Source: Melioribacteraceae bacterium
Lineage (GTDB): Bacteria > Bacteroidota > Ignavibacteria > Ignavibacteriales > Melioribacteraceae
Assembly: GCA_026417375.1 (NCBI GenBank)
Contig: JAOADJ010000036.1
Coordinates: 186,001 to 250,000, forward strand
DNA length: 64,000 bases
Direction: 5' to 3'
The position numbers and the translations under genes are program-made. The notes under the pieces are model-generated. The model was not told the origin of the DNA. It searched no databases and saw only the letters and a list, made by a program, of their open reading frames with translations. Below are positions 1 to 10,103 of this stretch, piece by piece; position 1 is the stretch's first letter; every line of letters begins with the position of its first letter.

Positions 1-1280
1 TTTATACCCATCGGAACTTCAACCAACCCACTATTTTTAATTTTACCAGAAAGTGCAAAAACTTTTGTTCCCTTACTATTTTTTGTACCTATTGATGAAA
101 ACCATTGTGAACCTTTATTTATAATAGAAGGAACGTTCGCAAAAGTTTCAACGTTATTAATTACAGATGGTTTTCCCCATAATCCAGAATCGCTTGGATA
201 AGGTGGACGAGGTCTTGGCATTCCACGTTTTCCTTCAATAGATGCTATCAATGCAGTTTCTTCTCCACAAACAAAAGCACCTGCACCTTTTTTAATTCTA
301 ATATCAAAATCAAAATCACTGTTTAATATATTTTTACCAAGTAAGCCATAATCACGGCATTTATTAATTGCATTTGTTAATCTTTCAATTGCTAATGGAT
401 ATTCAGCCCGGCAATAAATAAATCCCATTGAAGCACCAATAGCATAAGCACCAATTAACATTCCTTCAATTACACGGAAAGGATCACTTTCAAGAACGGA
501 GCGATCCATAAATGCACCCGGGTCACCTTCATCTGCGTTACAAATAATATATTTTTGATCAGCAACTTTCTTTTGAGCTATTTCCCATTTTAGTCCTGTA
601 AGAAATCCTCCACCACCTCTTCCCTTTAATCCACTTTCTTTGACTTCTTTTACTACATCTTCCGGACTCATTAATCTAATTGCTTTATCTAATCCTTTGA
701 ATCCTCCTGCAGCAATATATTCATCAATTGATGTTGGATTTATTATACCGCTATTTTCAAGAACTATTTTAAGTTGTCTTTTAAAGAATGGGGTTTCATT
801 TATGTTAGGAATTTTATCTGTTGATTTGCCAAAAGAGCCAAGCAACTTTTTATCATAAATATTGTTTTTGATAATATGAGTTTCAATTAAAGAAGGAACA
901 TCTTTAGGAGTAATTTCGCAATAAGAAATTCTATCTTTACCAGGAAGTTTTATATCAACTATTGGTTCTTTTGCACAAAATCCAATACAACCAGTTGGGA
1001 CAATTTCTGCTATAATGTTTTTTTGTTTTAACTCATTTTCAATTGCCTGCTTAACTTTATCAGCGCCAGATGCTAAACCACAAGTTCCCATTCCAATAAA
1101 AATAATCGGAACCTGGCTATTAACATATTTCAACTCATTATAAAGATTTAAATATTTTTCTTTACAATTTTCATTTTGGTGACAAAGTGGCCCTTCAAGT
1201 GAACAAGTTACAAATAAATCACAAGGGTTATCTTTTGAATGCCAACATTGGTCACAACATTTATCAATGTAAGTTTTCAT
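1..1280 (-). CDS. NADH-binding NuoF/HndC-like 51 kDa subunit with Cys-rich N-terminus (3' part missing, runs off window)
   Basis: Minus-strand reading from ATG at 1278-1280 gives MKTYIDKCCDQCWHSKDNPCDLF...GTCGLASGADKV...SGLKGRGGGGFLTGLKWE...NADEGDPGAFMDRS...GAGAFVCGEETALIASIEGKRGMPRPRPPYP...; the GRGGGGFxTGxKWE and NADEGDPGA motifs are typical of NuoF/HndC. ATGA overlap with the upstream nuoE-like stop. Confidence 0.9.
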   Translation of the reverse strand, partial: MKTYIDKCCDQCWHSKDNPCDLFVTCSLEGPLCHQNENCKEKYLNLYNELKYVNSQVPIIFIGMGTCGLASGADKVKQAIENELKQKNIIAEIVPTGCIGFCAKEPIVDIKLPGKDRISYCEITPKDVPSLIETHIIKNNIYDKKLLGSFGKSTDKIPNINETPFFKRQLKIVLENSGIINPTSIDEYIAAGGFKGLDKAIRLMSPEDVVKEVKESGLKGRGGGGFLTGLKWEIAQKKVADQKYIICNADEGDPGAFMDRSVLESDPFRVIEGMLIGAYAIGASMGFIYCRAEYPLAIERLTNAINKCRDYGLLGKNILNSDFDFDIRIKKGAGAFVCGEETALIASIEGKRGMPRPRPPYPSDSGLWGKPSVINNVETFANVPSIINKGSQWFSSIGTKNSKGTKVFALSGKIKNSGLVEVPMGI

Positions 1281-1762
1281 TCAACACCTACAGTTTGTTC
1301 AATTTTTGATTTTTCTTCTTTTTTATACTTACTTAAAATTTTTGGAATTTCTTTTACAGTAATTCTTCCATAATATTCTTCGTTAATATTAATAACAGGT
1401 GCAATGCTACAAGCACCAATACAAGCAACAGTTTCGAGTGTAAATAATTTATCTCGTGTCGTTTGACCAGCTTTTATACCTAATTCAGTTTCAAGTGCTG
1501 TTAAAATATTTGCAGAATTTTTAACGTGACAAGCTGTGCCACGACAAACACGAATAACATTTTTACCGAGTGGTGTTAATCTAAATTGATTATAAAATGT
1601 AGCAACTCCGTAAACAGTAACAAATGGAATTCCAACATATTCAGCAATTTGTTTTAATTGATCTTCTGGTAGATATCCAAATTCATCTTGAACATCCTGA
1701 AGTAAAGGTATTAAATAACTTCTGTCTCTTTCTGGGTACTTTGTCAAAATATGATTTTCCAT
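1277..1762 (-). CDS. NuoE/HndA-like 24 kDa [2Fe-2S] thioredoxin-fold subunit
   Basis: 161 aa; VCRGTACHVKNSANIL...ETVACIGACSIAPVININEEYYG motif of the NuoE family; coupled to the NuoF-like gene. Confidence 0.9.
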   Translation of the reverse strand: MENHILTKYPERDRSYLIPLLQDVQDEFGYLPEDQLKQIAEYVGIPFVTVYGVATFYNQFRLTPLGKNVIRVCRGTACHVKNSANILTALETELGIKAGQTTRDKLFTLETVACIGACSIAPVININEEYYGRITVKEIPKILSKYKKEEKSKIEQTVGVE

Positions 1763-1972
1763 CTTTTTCTCTTATTTGTTTCAAATGCTTATCTATAAAT
1801 TCATTTTTAATGCCAATAAAATCTCGATTTTTAGGTCTTTTTTAAGGGTTTTATTTTATACTTTTCTTATTGAATAGAAATTTTTTATTAATGATTATTA
1901 AAGTTAAGAGTGAAATTTATTGTGATTATATCAAAATAACCTATTTTTACTTATAAAATTTTCGGGTTTTTA

Positions 1973-2968
1973 ATGGAATTTGAAAACAACTTTTTGATAA
2001 AAAAGAAAGCAGCATGGATTTCTTTGGTTATTGGAATTTTTATGTTTGTTTTTAAGATAGTAGCTTTTTTAATTACTGATTCTACCGCTATATTTTCGGA
2101 TGCTGCTGAATCAGTTGTACATGTTGTTGCCACTGCGATGGCATTGTATAGCATATATTTAAGTGCAAAACCTGCTGATGAGGATCATCTTTATGGTCAT
2201 GGTAACATCGAATATTTCTCTGCTGGTGTTGAAGGATTTTTAATCATTCTTGCTGCTGTTACAATAATTTATTCATCTGCAAAAGATTTAATTTATGGTG
2301 TTGAAACTTCAAGTTTAGATGTTGGTACTTTAATTATAGCTGCTGCTAGTGTAATAAATCTTTTGCTAGGATTGTATTTAATTAATAAAGGTAAAAAAAC
2401 AAATTCATTAATCTTAATTGCTGATGGTAAACATGTTTTAACAGATTCAATTACAAGTTTTGGAGTTGTATTTGGTTTATTGATTGTGTTGATTACAGAT
2501 ATTAAAATTTTTGACCCAATTGTTGCAATTTTTGTTGCTGCTAATATTTTATTTACAGGTTATAAATTAGTTCGTGAATCAATTGGTGGATTGATGCACG
2601 AAACTGATAAAGAAATGTTAATGTTGATTTCAGATAAATTAAAAAGTATTAAAAAAGAATATTGGATTGATATTCACCATTTGAGATTTTGGAAATCCGG
2701 TGAAAAGGTATTTATAGATTTCCATTTAATTCTTCCCTTTTATTTAACTGTTAAAGAATCACATTTAGAAGAAGAATATATTGAAAAAAATCTTTTAGAG
2801 ATTTTACCAAATTCAGGTGTCAGAATTCACATGGATTATTGCAAACCAGAAGTTTGCAAATTTTGTAATTATACTTGCGATAAAAGAAGTGAAGAATTTA
2901 AAATAAATTTTGAATGGAATGAAAAAAGATTTTTAGGTGATCCGGTTTATTCAATTCCTCATGATTAA
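1973..2968 (+). CDS. Cation diffusion facilitator (CDF) transporter with Cys-rich C-terminus
   Basis: 331 aa; [51 protein letters not shown] motifs; C-terminal [13 protein letters not shown]. Confidence 0.88.
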   Translation: MEFENNFLIKKKAAWISLVIGIFMFVFKIVAFLITDSTAIFSDAAESVVHVVATAMALYSIYLSAKPADEDHLYGHGNIEYFSAGVEGFLIILAAVTIIYSSAKDLIYGVETSSLDVGTLIIAAASVINLLLGLYLINKGKKTNSLILIADGKHVLTDSITSFGVVFGLLIVLITDIKIFDPIVAIFVAANILFTGYKLVRESIGGLMHETDKEMLMLISDKLKSIKKEYWIDIHHLRFWKSGEKVFIDFHLILPFYLTVKESHLEEEYIEKNLLEILPNSGVRIHMDYCKPEVCKFCNYTCDKRSEEFKINFEWNEKRFLGDPVYSIPHD

Positions 2969-3456
2969 CCGAAAAGATTTTTATCTTTTTCAATAACTTC
3001 TTTTTCCATTTTTAATTTGTATTCAAATAATTTTTTTTGAAGATTTTTATTATTTATAGCTAAAATTTGCAACGCTAAAAGAGCAGCGTTTTTTGCACCA
3101 TCTATTGCAACTGTTGCAACTGGAACACCGGCCGGCATTTGAACAATCGATAGTAACGAATCTAATCCTTTTAATATTTTTGTTTGAATTGGAACTCCAA
3201 TAACAGGTAAAGTAGTAAATGAAGCTGTCATTCCAGGTAAATGTGCTGAACCACCTGCTCCAGCTATAATAACTTTTATTCCTCTTTTACCAGCATTTTC
3301 AGCATATTCTTTCATTCTGTTTGGAGTTCGGTGTGCAGAAACAATTTTTGATTCAAATGGAATATTAAATTCCTTTAACACTTCAATTGCTTTTTCCATT
3401 ACAGGAAAATCCGAATCACTTCCCATTATTAAGCCTATTTCAGGTTTTTTGTTCAT
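2965..3456 (-). CDS. purE: N5-carboxyaminoimidazole ribonucleotide mutase
   Basis: 163 aa; [51 protein letters not shown]. Confidence 0.96.
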   Translation of the reverse strand: MNKKPEIGLIMGSDSDFPVMEKAIEVLKEFNIPFESKIVSAHRTPNRMKEYAENAGKRGIKVIIAGAGGSAHLPGMTASFTTLPVIGVPIQTKILKGLDSLLSIVQMPAGVPVATVAIDGAKNAALLALQILAINNKNLQKKLFEYKLKMEKEVIEKDKNLFG

Positions 3457-3465
3457 AAATAATTC

Positions 3466-4602
3466 CTAGTAAATTATTTTTTTTTCTAAAGATTTTGCTT
3501 GCTTTAATAATTCATTTTTGTTTTTACCAACTAATGTAATATGACCTAGTTTTCTCCCCTTTCTTGATTCTTCCTTCCCATAAATATGCACATGCGCGTT
3601 TTTATTTTTAAGAGCATCTTCAATGTTTTTGGGAAAATTTAATCCATTAGTTTTTCCTAATAAATTTATCATTACAGCACTTTTATCAACCATTTCTGTT
3701 GAACCAAGTGGCAAATCGAGAATGCTTCTAATATGATTTTCAAATTGAGAAGTTACACATGCTTCAATTGTGTAATGGCCAGTATTATGTGTTCTTGGTG
3801 CCATTTCATTAACTAATATTTTATTTTCTTTTGTCAGAAAAAATTCTATTCCAAATACACCAAAACCATTTACTGCTTTTACACATTTAATAGCAATTGA
3901 TTTTACTTTTTTAATTAATTCATTATTGAGAATTGCCGGAGCAATAACTAAATGACATATATTATTTTTTTGAATTGTCTCAACAACCGGATAAGTTTTT
4001 ATTTCTTTACTGTTTCTTACAACAATTATTGCAAGCTCTTTTTTAAAATCGATAAATTCTTCAGCATAAAGTTCTGAATGTCTTTTTGAAAGTTTTTCTA
4101 TTCCTTCTTTAAAGGATGATTCACTTTTAACTATAAAATTTCCATAACCATCATAACCCAATTTTCTAGATTTAATTACAAATTTTTTTCCTAAAATTTT
4201 TGTGTAATCGTCATATTCAGAATTGATATTTATCTTAATAAATTTTGCTACAGGTATTTTATTTTTCTTTAAAGTTTCTTTTTGAATAAATTTATCCTGA
4301 ATAAGCGAAATTGTTTTTGAGGAAGGAATTACTTTTTTGCCAAGTTGTTCTAAAAATTCTAATTGATGATAATCTACGAATTCATTTTCTAAAGTTATAA
4401 TTGAGGAAGAAAGTGAAAATTTTTTTAACAATTTATAATCATCAACCCAGCCAACAAATTCTTTATGAGTTAACTGTCCTGCTGGTGAATTAATTGTTTT
4501 TTCAAGAATTGCAATTTCATAGCCAAGTTTATAAGCCTGAAGAGCTGACATCCGGGCAAGTTGACCGCCACCTAAAATTCCTATTGTAACTTTTTCTGTC
4601 AT
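3466..4602 (-). CDS. purK: N5-carboxyaminoimidazole ribonucleotide synthase
   Basis: 378 aa ATP-grasp protein; IGILGGGQLARM start, NEMAPRTHNTGHYTIEAC; immediately upstream of purE. Confidence 0.95.
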   Translation of the reverse strand: MTEKVTIGILGGGQLARMSALQAYKLGYEIAILEKTINSPAGQLTHKEFVGWVDDYKLLKKFSLSSSIITLENEFVDYHQLEFLEQLGKKVIPSSKTISLIQDKFIQKETLKKNKIPVAKFIKININSEYDDYTKILGKKFVIKSRKLGYDGYGNFIVKSESSFKEGIEKLSKRHSELYAEEFIDFKKELAIIVVRNSKEIKTYPVVETIQKNNICHLVIAPAILNNELIKKVKSIAIKCVKAVNGFGVFGIEFFLTKENKILVNEMAPRTHNTGHYTIEACVTSQFENHIRSILDLPLGSTEMVDKSAVMINLLGKTNGLNFPKNIEDALKNKNAHVHIYGKEESRKGRKLGHITLVGKNKNELLKQAKSLEKKIIY

Positions 4603-4662
4603 TTTATCTAAAATTGTTTTATAAAAGATAAAATGAAGAAACGATATATCAAAAATTTGTTT

Positions 4663-5310
4663 TTATTTTCTGTTTATTGAACCAACACCAGAAATATTAG
4701 TTTTAACTTTTGCCGGATTACCATAATAATTTATTGAACCAACTCCAGAAACTGAAGCATTAATATTTTCTTTTGCAAAAACATTCGCAGATGCAGCACC
4801 ACTAACAGAAATCTCAACATCATTAGCCCGCAACTCTTTTGCTTCGATACTTCCAGCACCTGATAAATCTGCAATTAGTTTATCAACTTCTCCATTTAAG
4901 TTTAATGAACCAGCTCCACTTAAATTAACTTCAAACAATTCCTCTTTCAAATTATTTATTTGGACACTATTTGCACCAGAAACATCAACAAAATTTAAAC
5001 TTGGTGTTGTAATTAATATTTTAATTTCTCTTCTTGGAGATAAACCCTTTTTTGATTCAATTATTAAAGTTCCATCAATTATATCTGTTTTTATTAACGG
5101 CAAAAGATTTTCTTCAGCTTGAATTTTTAATGAGGGATTTTTTCCAACTTCTACTTTTACATTATAAATTCCACTTATTTCAAGTCTATCAAAACTTTCA
5201 ATTGTTCTTTTTTGAGTTGTAATTTTACCATTTCCACGAACACCCCAAAATGTACATCCATTAAAAAATAGAACTGTTAATAAAAAAAACATCATAATAT
5301 TCTTATTCAT
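4663..5310 (-). CDS. DUF2807 (GIN-type, beta-helical) putative lipoprotein
   Basis: 215 aa; signal peptide with lipobox-like FFNGC; repeated SGAGS/SGVGS motifs. Confidence 0.82.
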   Translation of the reverse strand: MNKNIMMFFLLTVLFFNGCTFWGVRGNGKITTQKRTIESFDRLEISGIYNVKVEVGKNPSLKIQAEENLLPLIKTDIIDGTLIIESKKGLSPRREIKILITTPSLNFVDVSGANSVQINNLKEELFEVNLSGAGSLNLNGEVDKLIADLSGAGSIEAKELRANDVEISVSGAASANVFAKENINASVSGVGSINYYGNPAKVKTNISGVGSINRK

Positions 5311-5431
5311 AATTACACCCGGTTTTTATAGTTTTAGACGAAAGAAATTATAAAAAGTTAGCTAATTATTTTTATAGTGAACTTAACTTCTTATTTTAAA
5401 CTACGAAAATAAAATAACAATTATAGTAATT

Positions 5432-8400
5432 ATGGGTTTCTTTACTGGCGATCAGGATTTAAACAAACTACAACAGGAAGCATTCGACCATTTATGGAAT
5501 GGACGTTTTCGAATTGCTTTACCAATTGCAGAAAAATTATTTTTATCAAGACCAGATGACAGCGACGCAGCAATTTGTTATGCCTGGGCTTTACTTGAAA
5601 ATGGAAATCCAATCAAAGCACTTGAACTTGCAAATCTTGCAGTTGAATTAAAAGGTGATTCTACAAAAGCAAGAGTTTACCGAGCTTATTTACTTTCACG
5701 TATGAGTATTTTTGAAGGAGCAATTGCAGATTTAGATATTGCCATTGAAAAAGAAAAAGATGAATTAGCATGGTCTTATTTAAATAAAGCACGCTCACTA
5801 GCTGGATTACAAAAATTTGATGATGCTAATCACTTATTAGATTTAGCTTTAATAATTGATGATTATAATCATAAAAATTGGAAAGAGCTAAAATATTTTT
5901 TAGAAAAAGCAAATGAAATTAAATCATTAGATATTAGTAAAGAAAAAGAAAAAATTCCTTCATTAATTGAATTATCAAATCAGGCAATAAAATCAAAAGA
6001 ATATTGGTTTTCTCTTTTTACCGCAAGAAAAATTTTGGAAGTTGAAGAAAATCCGAATGCAGAAATAATTGAACTAGAGTCAATGTTATATTTATTCCAA
6101 ATTAAACCTGCACTTAAAAAAGCAGAAAATATAAAATCGAAATTCTCCAATAATGATTTATTTAACAAAGTTTATAGTTTAATAAAAAAATTTAGTGAAC
6201 TTGAACAAGAAGATGATTATACTTTCGATAAAAAGAAAAAGAAAAACAAAACAAAGTTTACAACACAAATTGATGAATCGATTTCTTTCATTACTGAATC
6301 AAAATTTTATCCAAATGAATATGTAGATATTTTTTCAATAAAAATTTTTAATGTTGAAGAAGAACAAACTACTAATAATAGAATCTATTATTCACAATTT
6401 GATTTCAATACAAAAACATTTGGTGCCGAAGTTATTTTTAACAATTTATTTTATAATAAATCTGATAAAATTTTTGATGCAACAGCTATTTGGTATTTCA
6501 ATGATTTTGAAGTTTATAAAAACAATTTCAAAATAAATATTAAAAAAGAATGGGATTCTGTAATATTTGTTCAAACATTTAACAAATCAAAAATTGATTT
6601 CAAAAAAGGACAAGCTAAAGTTGAATTTTATATTAACAATTTCAAAGTAGGTGAAAAATATTTCATTATAAATAGCCAATCAATTCCGGAAGAAGAAAAA
6701 GTTACTTCAAATTCAATTTCGCAAGATGAAGAAAAGCCTAAAACTAAAACTTTTACAAAAAGAGAAGTAAGACCATTAAATGAATTAATTGATGAATTAA
6801 ATTCATTTACTGGTTTAAGTAGCATTAAAGAAGCAATAAAAAATTTCATTGCATACCTTGAATTTATTAAAGAAAGAAAAAAGCTTGGACTAAAAGCAGA
6901 TGAAAACATTTCAGTAAATGCTGTTTTTTTGGGAAATCCCGGAACAGGAAAAACAACAATAGCAAGAATGCTTGGAGATATTTTTTATGCGATGGGGATT
7001 TTACCAAGTGGTCATGTTGTTGAAGTTGATAGAGCTGCATTAGTTGGAGAATATGTTGGTCAAACTGCACAAAAGACTGAAAAAAAAATCAATGAAGCTA
7101 TTGGTGGAGTTTTATTTATTGATGAAGCATACACTTTGGTAAAACAAGGTGCTTCAAACGATTTCGGACAAGAAGCAATTGATATTTTACTTAAAAGAAT
7201 GGAAGATCGTAAAGGTGAATTTGTTGTAATTGTTGCAGGTTATCCAGATGAAATGAATTTATTCCTAAATTCAAATCCGGGCTTAAAATCAAGATTTACA
7301 CATACATTTGTTTTTGAAGATTATTCACCAGATGAATTGATTGAGATTTTTGAAAAAATGATTATCAAAGAGGATTATGTTATTACTGAAAATGCAAAAG
7401 AAATTTTAAAGAAAGAATTAATTAATATTTATAGAAAACGTGATAAATCATTTGGCAATGCTCGGTTAATAAAAAGACTATATGAAAATTGTAAAATCAA
7501 TTTAAGCAAAATTTGCTTGCAGCTAAAAGAAGAAGAAAGAACAAGAGAGGCTTTAACTACTTTTACCGAAGAAGTTATTTTACAAAGTTTTTCAAAAAGC
7601 AAAACAAAAGAAGTAAGAATTTCAATAAATGAAGAAATACTTTCTGAAGCTTTAAAGGAATTAGAAAATCTTGTTGGTTTAAAGAACATTAAAAAAGAAA
7701 TTGATAACATGGTAAAACTAGCAAGATATTTACATGAGCAAGGCGAAGATTTATCTAAAATATACTCCGAACATATTTTGTTTTTAGGAAATCCCGGAAC
7801 CGGAAAAACTTCAGTAGCTCGCATTTTTGGAAAAATATATTCAGCACTTGGAATTTTACCTAAAGGGCATTTAGTTGAAACAGACAGACAAGGTTTAGTT
7901 GCCGGATTTGTTGGGCAAACTGCAGAAAAAACTACTCGTATTATTGATTTAGCAATTGGTGGAATGTTATTTATTGATGAAGCTTATTCACTAATTAAAC
8001 CAAATGATTCTGGAAGCGATTTTGGTAAAGAAGCTATAGATATATTATTAAAAAGAATGGAAGATGATCGTGGTAAATTTATTGTAGTTGCTGCTGGTTA
8101 TACAGATGAAATGAATAAATTTATCTCTGCAAATCCCGGAATAAAATCAAGATTCAGTAAATCATTTATTTTTGAAGATTACACTCCTGCTGAATTATTG
8201 GAAATTGTTCATCGTTCGTTAAATAAAGAAAATAAAAAATTAAACACAGAAGCAGAAAAATTATTATTAAAACACTTTGAATTAATTTATAAAAACAGAG
8301 ACAAAAAATTTGGTAATGCAAGAATAGTTAGAAATATATTGGAAGCAATTAAACAAAAAACATTATTAAGATTAGCAGAAACACCATCAAATCAACGAAA

Positions 8401-9313
8401 TGATGAAAATATTTTGACAATTGAAACAGAAGACATTCAAGAAGTTCTAAGTCGTGAAGTTGAAGCAAAAAGTTATCAGGTAAAAGGAGATCCATTAAAA
8501 TTACAAGATGAAATTAATGAATTGAATAATCTTGTTGGACTTGAAAATGTAAAACAAGAAATTTTCAAACTCATAAGCTTTGCAAAAATTTCAAAACTTA
8601 AAAAAGAACAAGGTTTAGAATCACCAGAGAGAAATTTAAATTCCATTTTTATTGGCAATAATGGTGTTGGAAAAAGAACAATTGCAAAATTATTAGGAAA
8701 AATTCTTAAAGAACTTGGGACTTTAGAAAAAGGTCATGTTTTAGAAGTTGACAGAAAAGATTTTATTGCCAGCTATCAAGGTCAAACAGAAATTAATACA
8801 AACAAAATTCTTCAACAAGCTTTTGGTGGAATTTTATACATTAAAGATGCTACTTCTCTTTTCCAGAATGATGAATATTCTAAAGAAGCTGTCGATACTC
8901 TTTTAAAAGGCATTGAATATTACAAAGGAAAACTAATTTTAATTCTTGCCGATAAAAAATTTAACTTTGAAAAAATTATTAGTCATAATTCAAAATTGAA
9001 AAGTCTTTTACCAAACATTTTTTATTTTGAAGATTACTCACCAAGACAATTACTTGCAATTGCATTTTCATTAGCAGAAAAAAATGGATACATTCTTGAT
9101 GAAGGTGCTTTACAAGAATTAATGGATTTATTTATTGATATTTATAACACACGCGATCAGAATTTCGACAATGGTAATTTTGCAAAACATATTTTATTCA
9201 AAGCAATTACAAATCAAGAGGAAAGAATTTTTTCAATCTATGAAAAAGAAGATGTTGATCTAAAAACTATTACACTGGAAGATGTTGAAAAAATAAGAGA
9301 TACATTAAAATAA
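5432..9313 (+). CDS. TPR plus triple CbbX/SpoVK-type AAA+ ATPase
   Basis: 1293 aa; N-terminal TPR-like helices; Walker A GNPGTGKTT (domain 1), GNPGTGKTS (domain 2), degenerate GNNGVGKRT (domain 3); Walker B LFIDEAY in domains 1 and 2, LYIKDAT in domain 3. Confidence 0.9.
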   Translation: MGFFTGDQDLNKLQQEAFDHLWNGRFRIALPIAEKLFLSRPDDSDAAICYAWALLENGNPIKALELANLAVELKGDSTKARVYRAYLLSRMSIFEGAIADLDIAIEKEKDELAWSYLNKARSLAGLQKFDDANHLLDLALIIDDYNHKNWKELKYFLEKANEIKSLDISKEKEKIPSLIELSNQAIKSKEYWFSLFTARKILEVEENPNAEIIELESMLYLFQIKPALKKAENIKSKFSNNDLFNKVYSLIKKFSELEQEDDYTFDKKKKKNKTKFTTQIDESISFITESKFYPNEYVDIFSIKIFNVEEEQTTNNRIYYSQFDFNTKTFGAEVIFNNLFYNKSDKIFDATAIWYFNDFEVYKNNFKINIKKEWDSVIFVQTFNKSKIDFKKGQAKVEFYINNFKVGEKYFIINSQSIPEEEKVTSNSISQDEEKPKTKTFTKREVRPLNELIDELNSFTGLSSIKEAIKNFIAYLEFIKERKKLGLKADENISVNAVFLGNPGTGKTTIARMLGDIFYAMGILPSGHVVEVDRAALVGEYVGQTAQKTEKKINEAIGGVLFIDEAYTLVKQGASNDFGQEAIDILLKRMEDRKGEFVVIVAGYPDEMNLFLNSNPGLKSRFTHTFVFEDYSPDELIEIFEKMIIKEDYVITENAKEILKKELINIYRKRDKSFGNARLIKRLYENCKINLSKICLQLKEEERTREALTTFTEEVILQSFSKSKTKEVRISINEEILSEALKELENLVGLKNIKKEIDNMVKLARYLHEQGEDLSKIYSEHILFLGNPGTGKTSVARIFGKIYSALGILPKGHLVETDRQGLVAGFVGQTAEKTTRIIDLAIGGMLFIDEAYSLIKPNDSGSDFGKEAIDILLKRMEDDRGKFIVVAAGYTDEMNKFISANPGIKSRFSKSFIFEDYTPAELLEIVHRSLNKENKKLNTEAEKLLLKHFELIYKNRDKKFGNARIVRNILEAIKQKTLLRLAETPSNQRNDENILTIETEDIQEVLSREVEAKSYQVKGDPLKLQDEINELNNLVGLENVKQEIFKLISFAKISKLKKEQGLESPERNLNSIFIGNNGVGKRTIAKLLGKILKELGTLEKGHVLEVDRKDFIASYQGQTEINTNKILQQAFGGILYIKDATSLFQNDEYSKEAVDTLLKGIEYYKGKLILILADKKFNFEKIISHNSKLKSLLPNIFYFEDYSPRQLLAIAFSLAEKNGYILDEGALQELMDLFIDIYNTRDQNFDNGNFAKHILFKAITNQEERIFSIYEKEDVDLKTITLEDVEKIRDTLK

Positions 9314-9314
9314 T

Positions 9315-10103
9315 TTATTTTGATTGATATAAACTTTCTGAAATTTTTCCTGCTAATGTAATTGTTAATTTTCTTGATATTAATCTCGAAGAAACTGCCA
9401 GAATTTTATTATAAAAGCCATCAACAACACTTGGTTTCTTTCCTAAAGCTTTTAATGTAGTATCAACAACATTTCTGCTTGTTCTTGGAAAAGGTCCCAT
9501 AGTTGATTTAGCAACTAAATGAAATTCCGTTTCAGTTCCACCTGGATTAACTGTGACAACATCAATATTATGTTTTTTCAATTCATACCAAAGAGCATCA
9601 CCCAAATATGCATCAAAAGCTTTTGTTGCTGCATAAACTGCAGTTGTTGGTGTTGGTTGAAAAGCAACTATACTTCCTAGAAATATTAATGCACCTTTTT
9701 TTCTTTCAATCATTTTAGGAAGAATTTTGTGTGTCAAAATTACTGGTGCAATGCAATTAACCTTAACCATTTTCACATTATCATCAATATTAGACTCAAT
9801 AAAATCTTTTCTGTAACCAAAACCGGCATTATTAATTAAAATTCCTATTTCTTTATCGTTTATTTGATTTTCTATTTTTTCGTAAAAATTATTTTCAGAT
9901 AAATCAACTTCGATTGGTAAAACAATATTTTGAAATTTCGATTCAAGTTCATTTTTGAGTTTTAATAATCTATCGAAACGACGAGCAATTAAAATAACAT
10001 TCAACCCAAGTTCAGAAAATTTTCTAGCAAATTCTTCCCCAATTCCAGATGAAGCACCGGTTATTAAAACCCATTTGCCATATTTTTCAGAGAAGTTTAT
10101 CAT
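9315..10103 (-). CDS. Short-chain dehydrogenase/reductase
   Basis: 262 aa; GASSGIGEEFA, NNAGFGYR, YAATKAFDAYLGDAL (YxxxK). Confidence 0.92.
   Translation of the reverse strand: MINFSEKYGKWVLITGASSGIGEEFARKFSELGLNVILIARRFDRLLKLKNELESKFQNIVLPIEVDLSENNFYEKIENQINDKEIGILINNAGFGYRKDFIESNIDDNVKMVKVNCIAPVILTHKILPKMIERKKGALIFLGSIVAFQPTPTTAVYAATKAFDAYLGDALWYELKKHNIDVVTVNPGGTETEFHLVAKSTMGPFPRTSRNVVDTTLKALGKKPSVVDGFYNKILAVSSRLISRKLTITLAGKISESLYQSK

Noticed and set aside
6867-7070. Short antisense ORFs within the AAA+ gene (also 6628-6909, 7429-7824, 8476-8658)
   Set aside because: Shadow ORFs opposite conserved AAA+ coding sequence without independent support.
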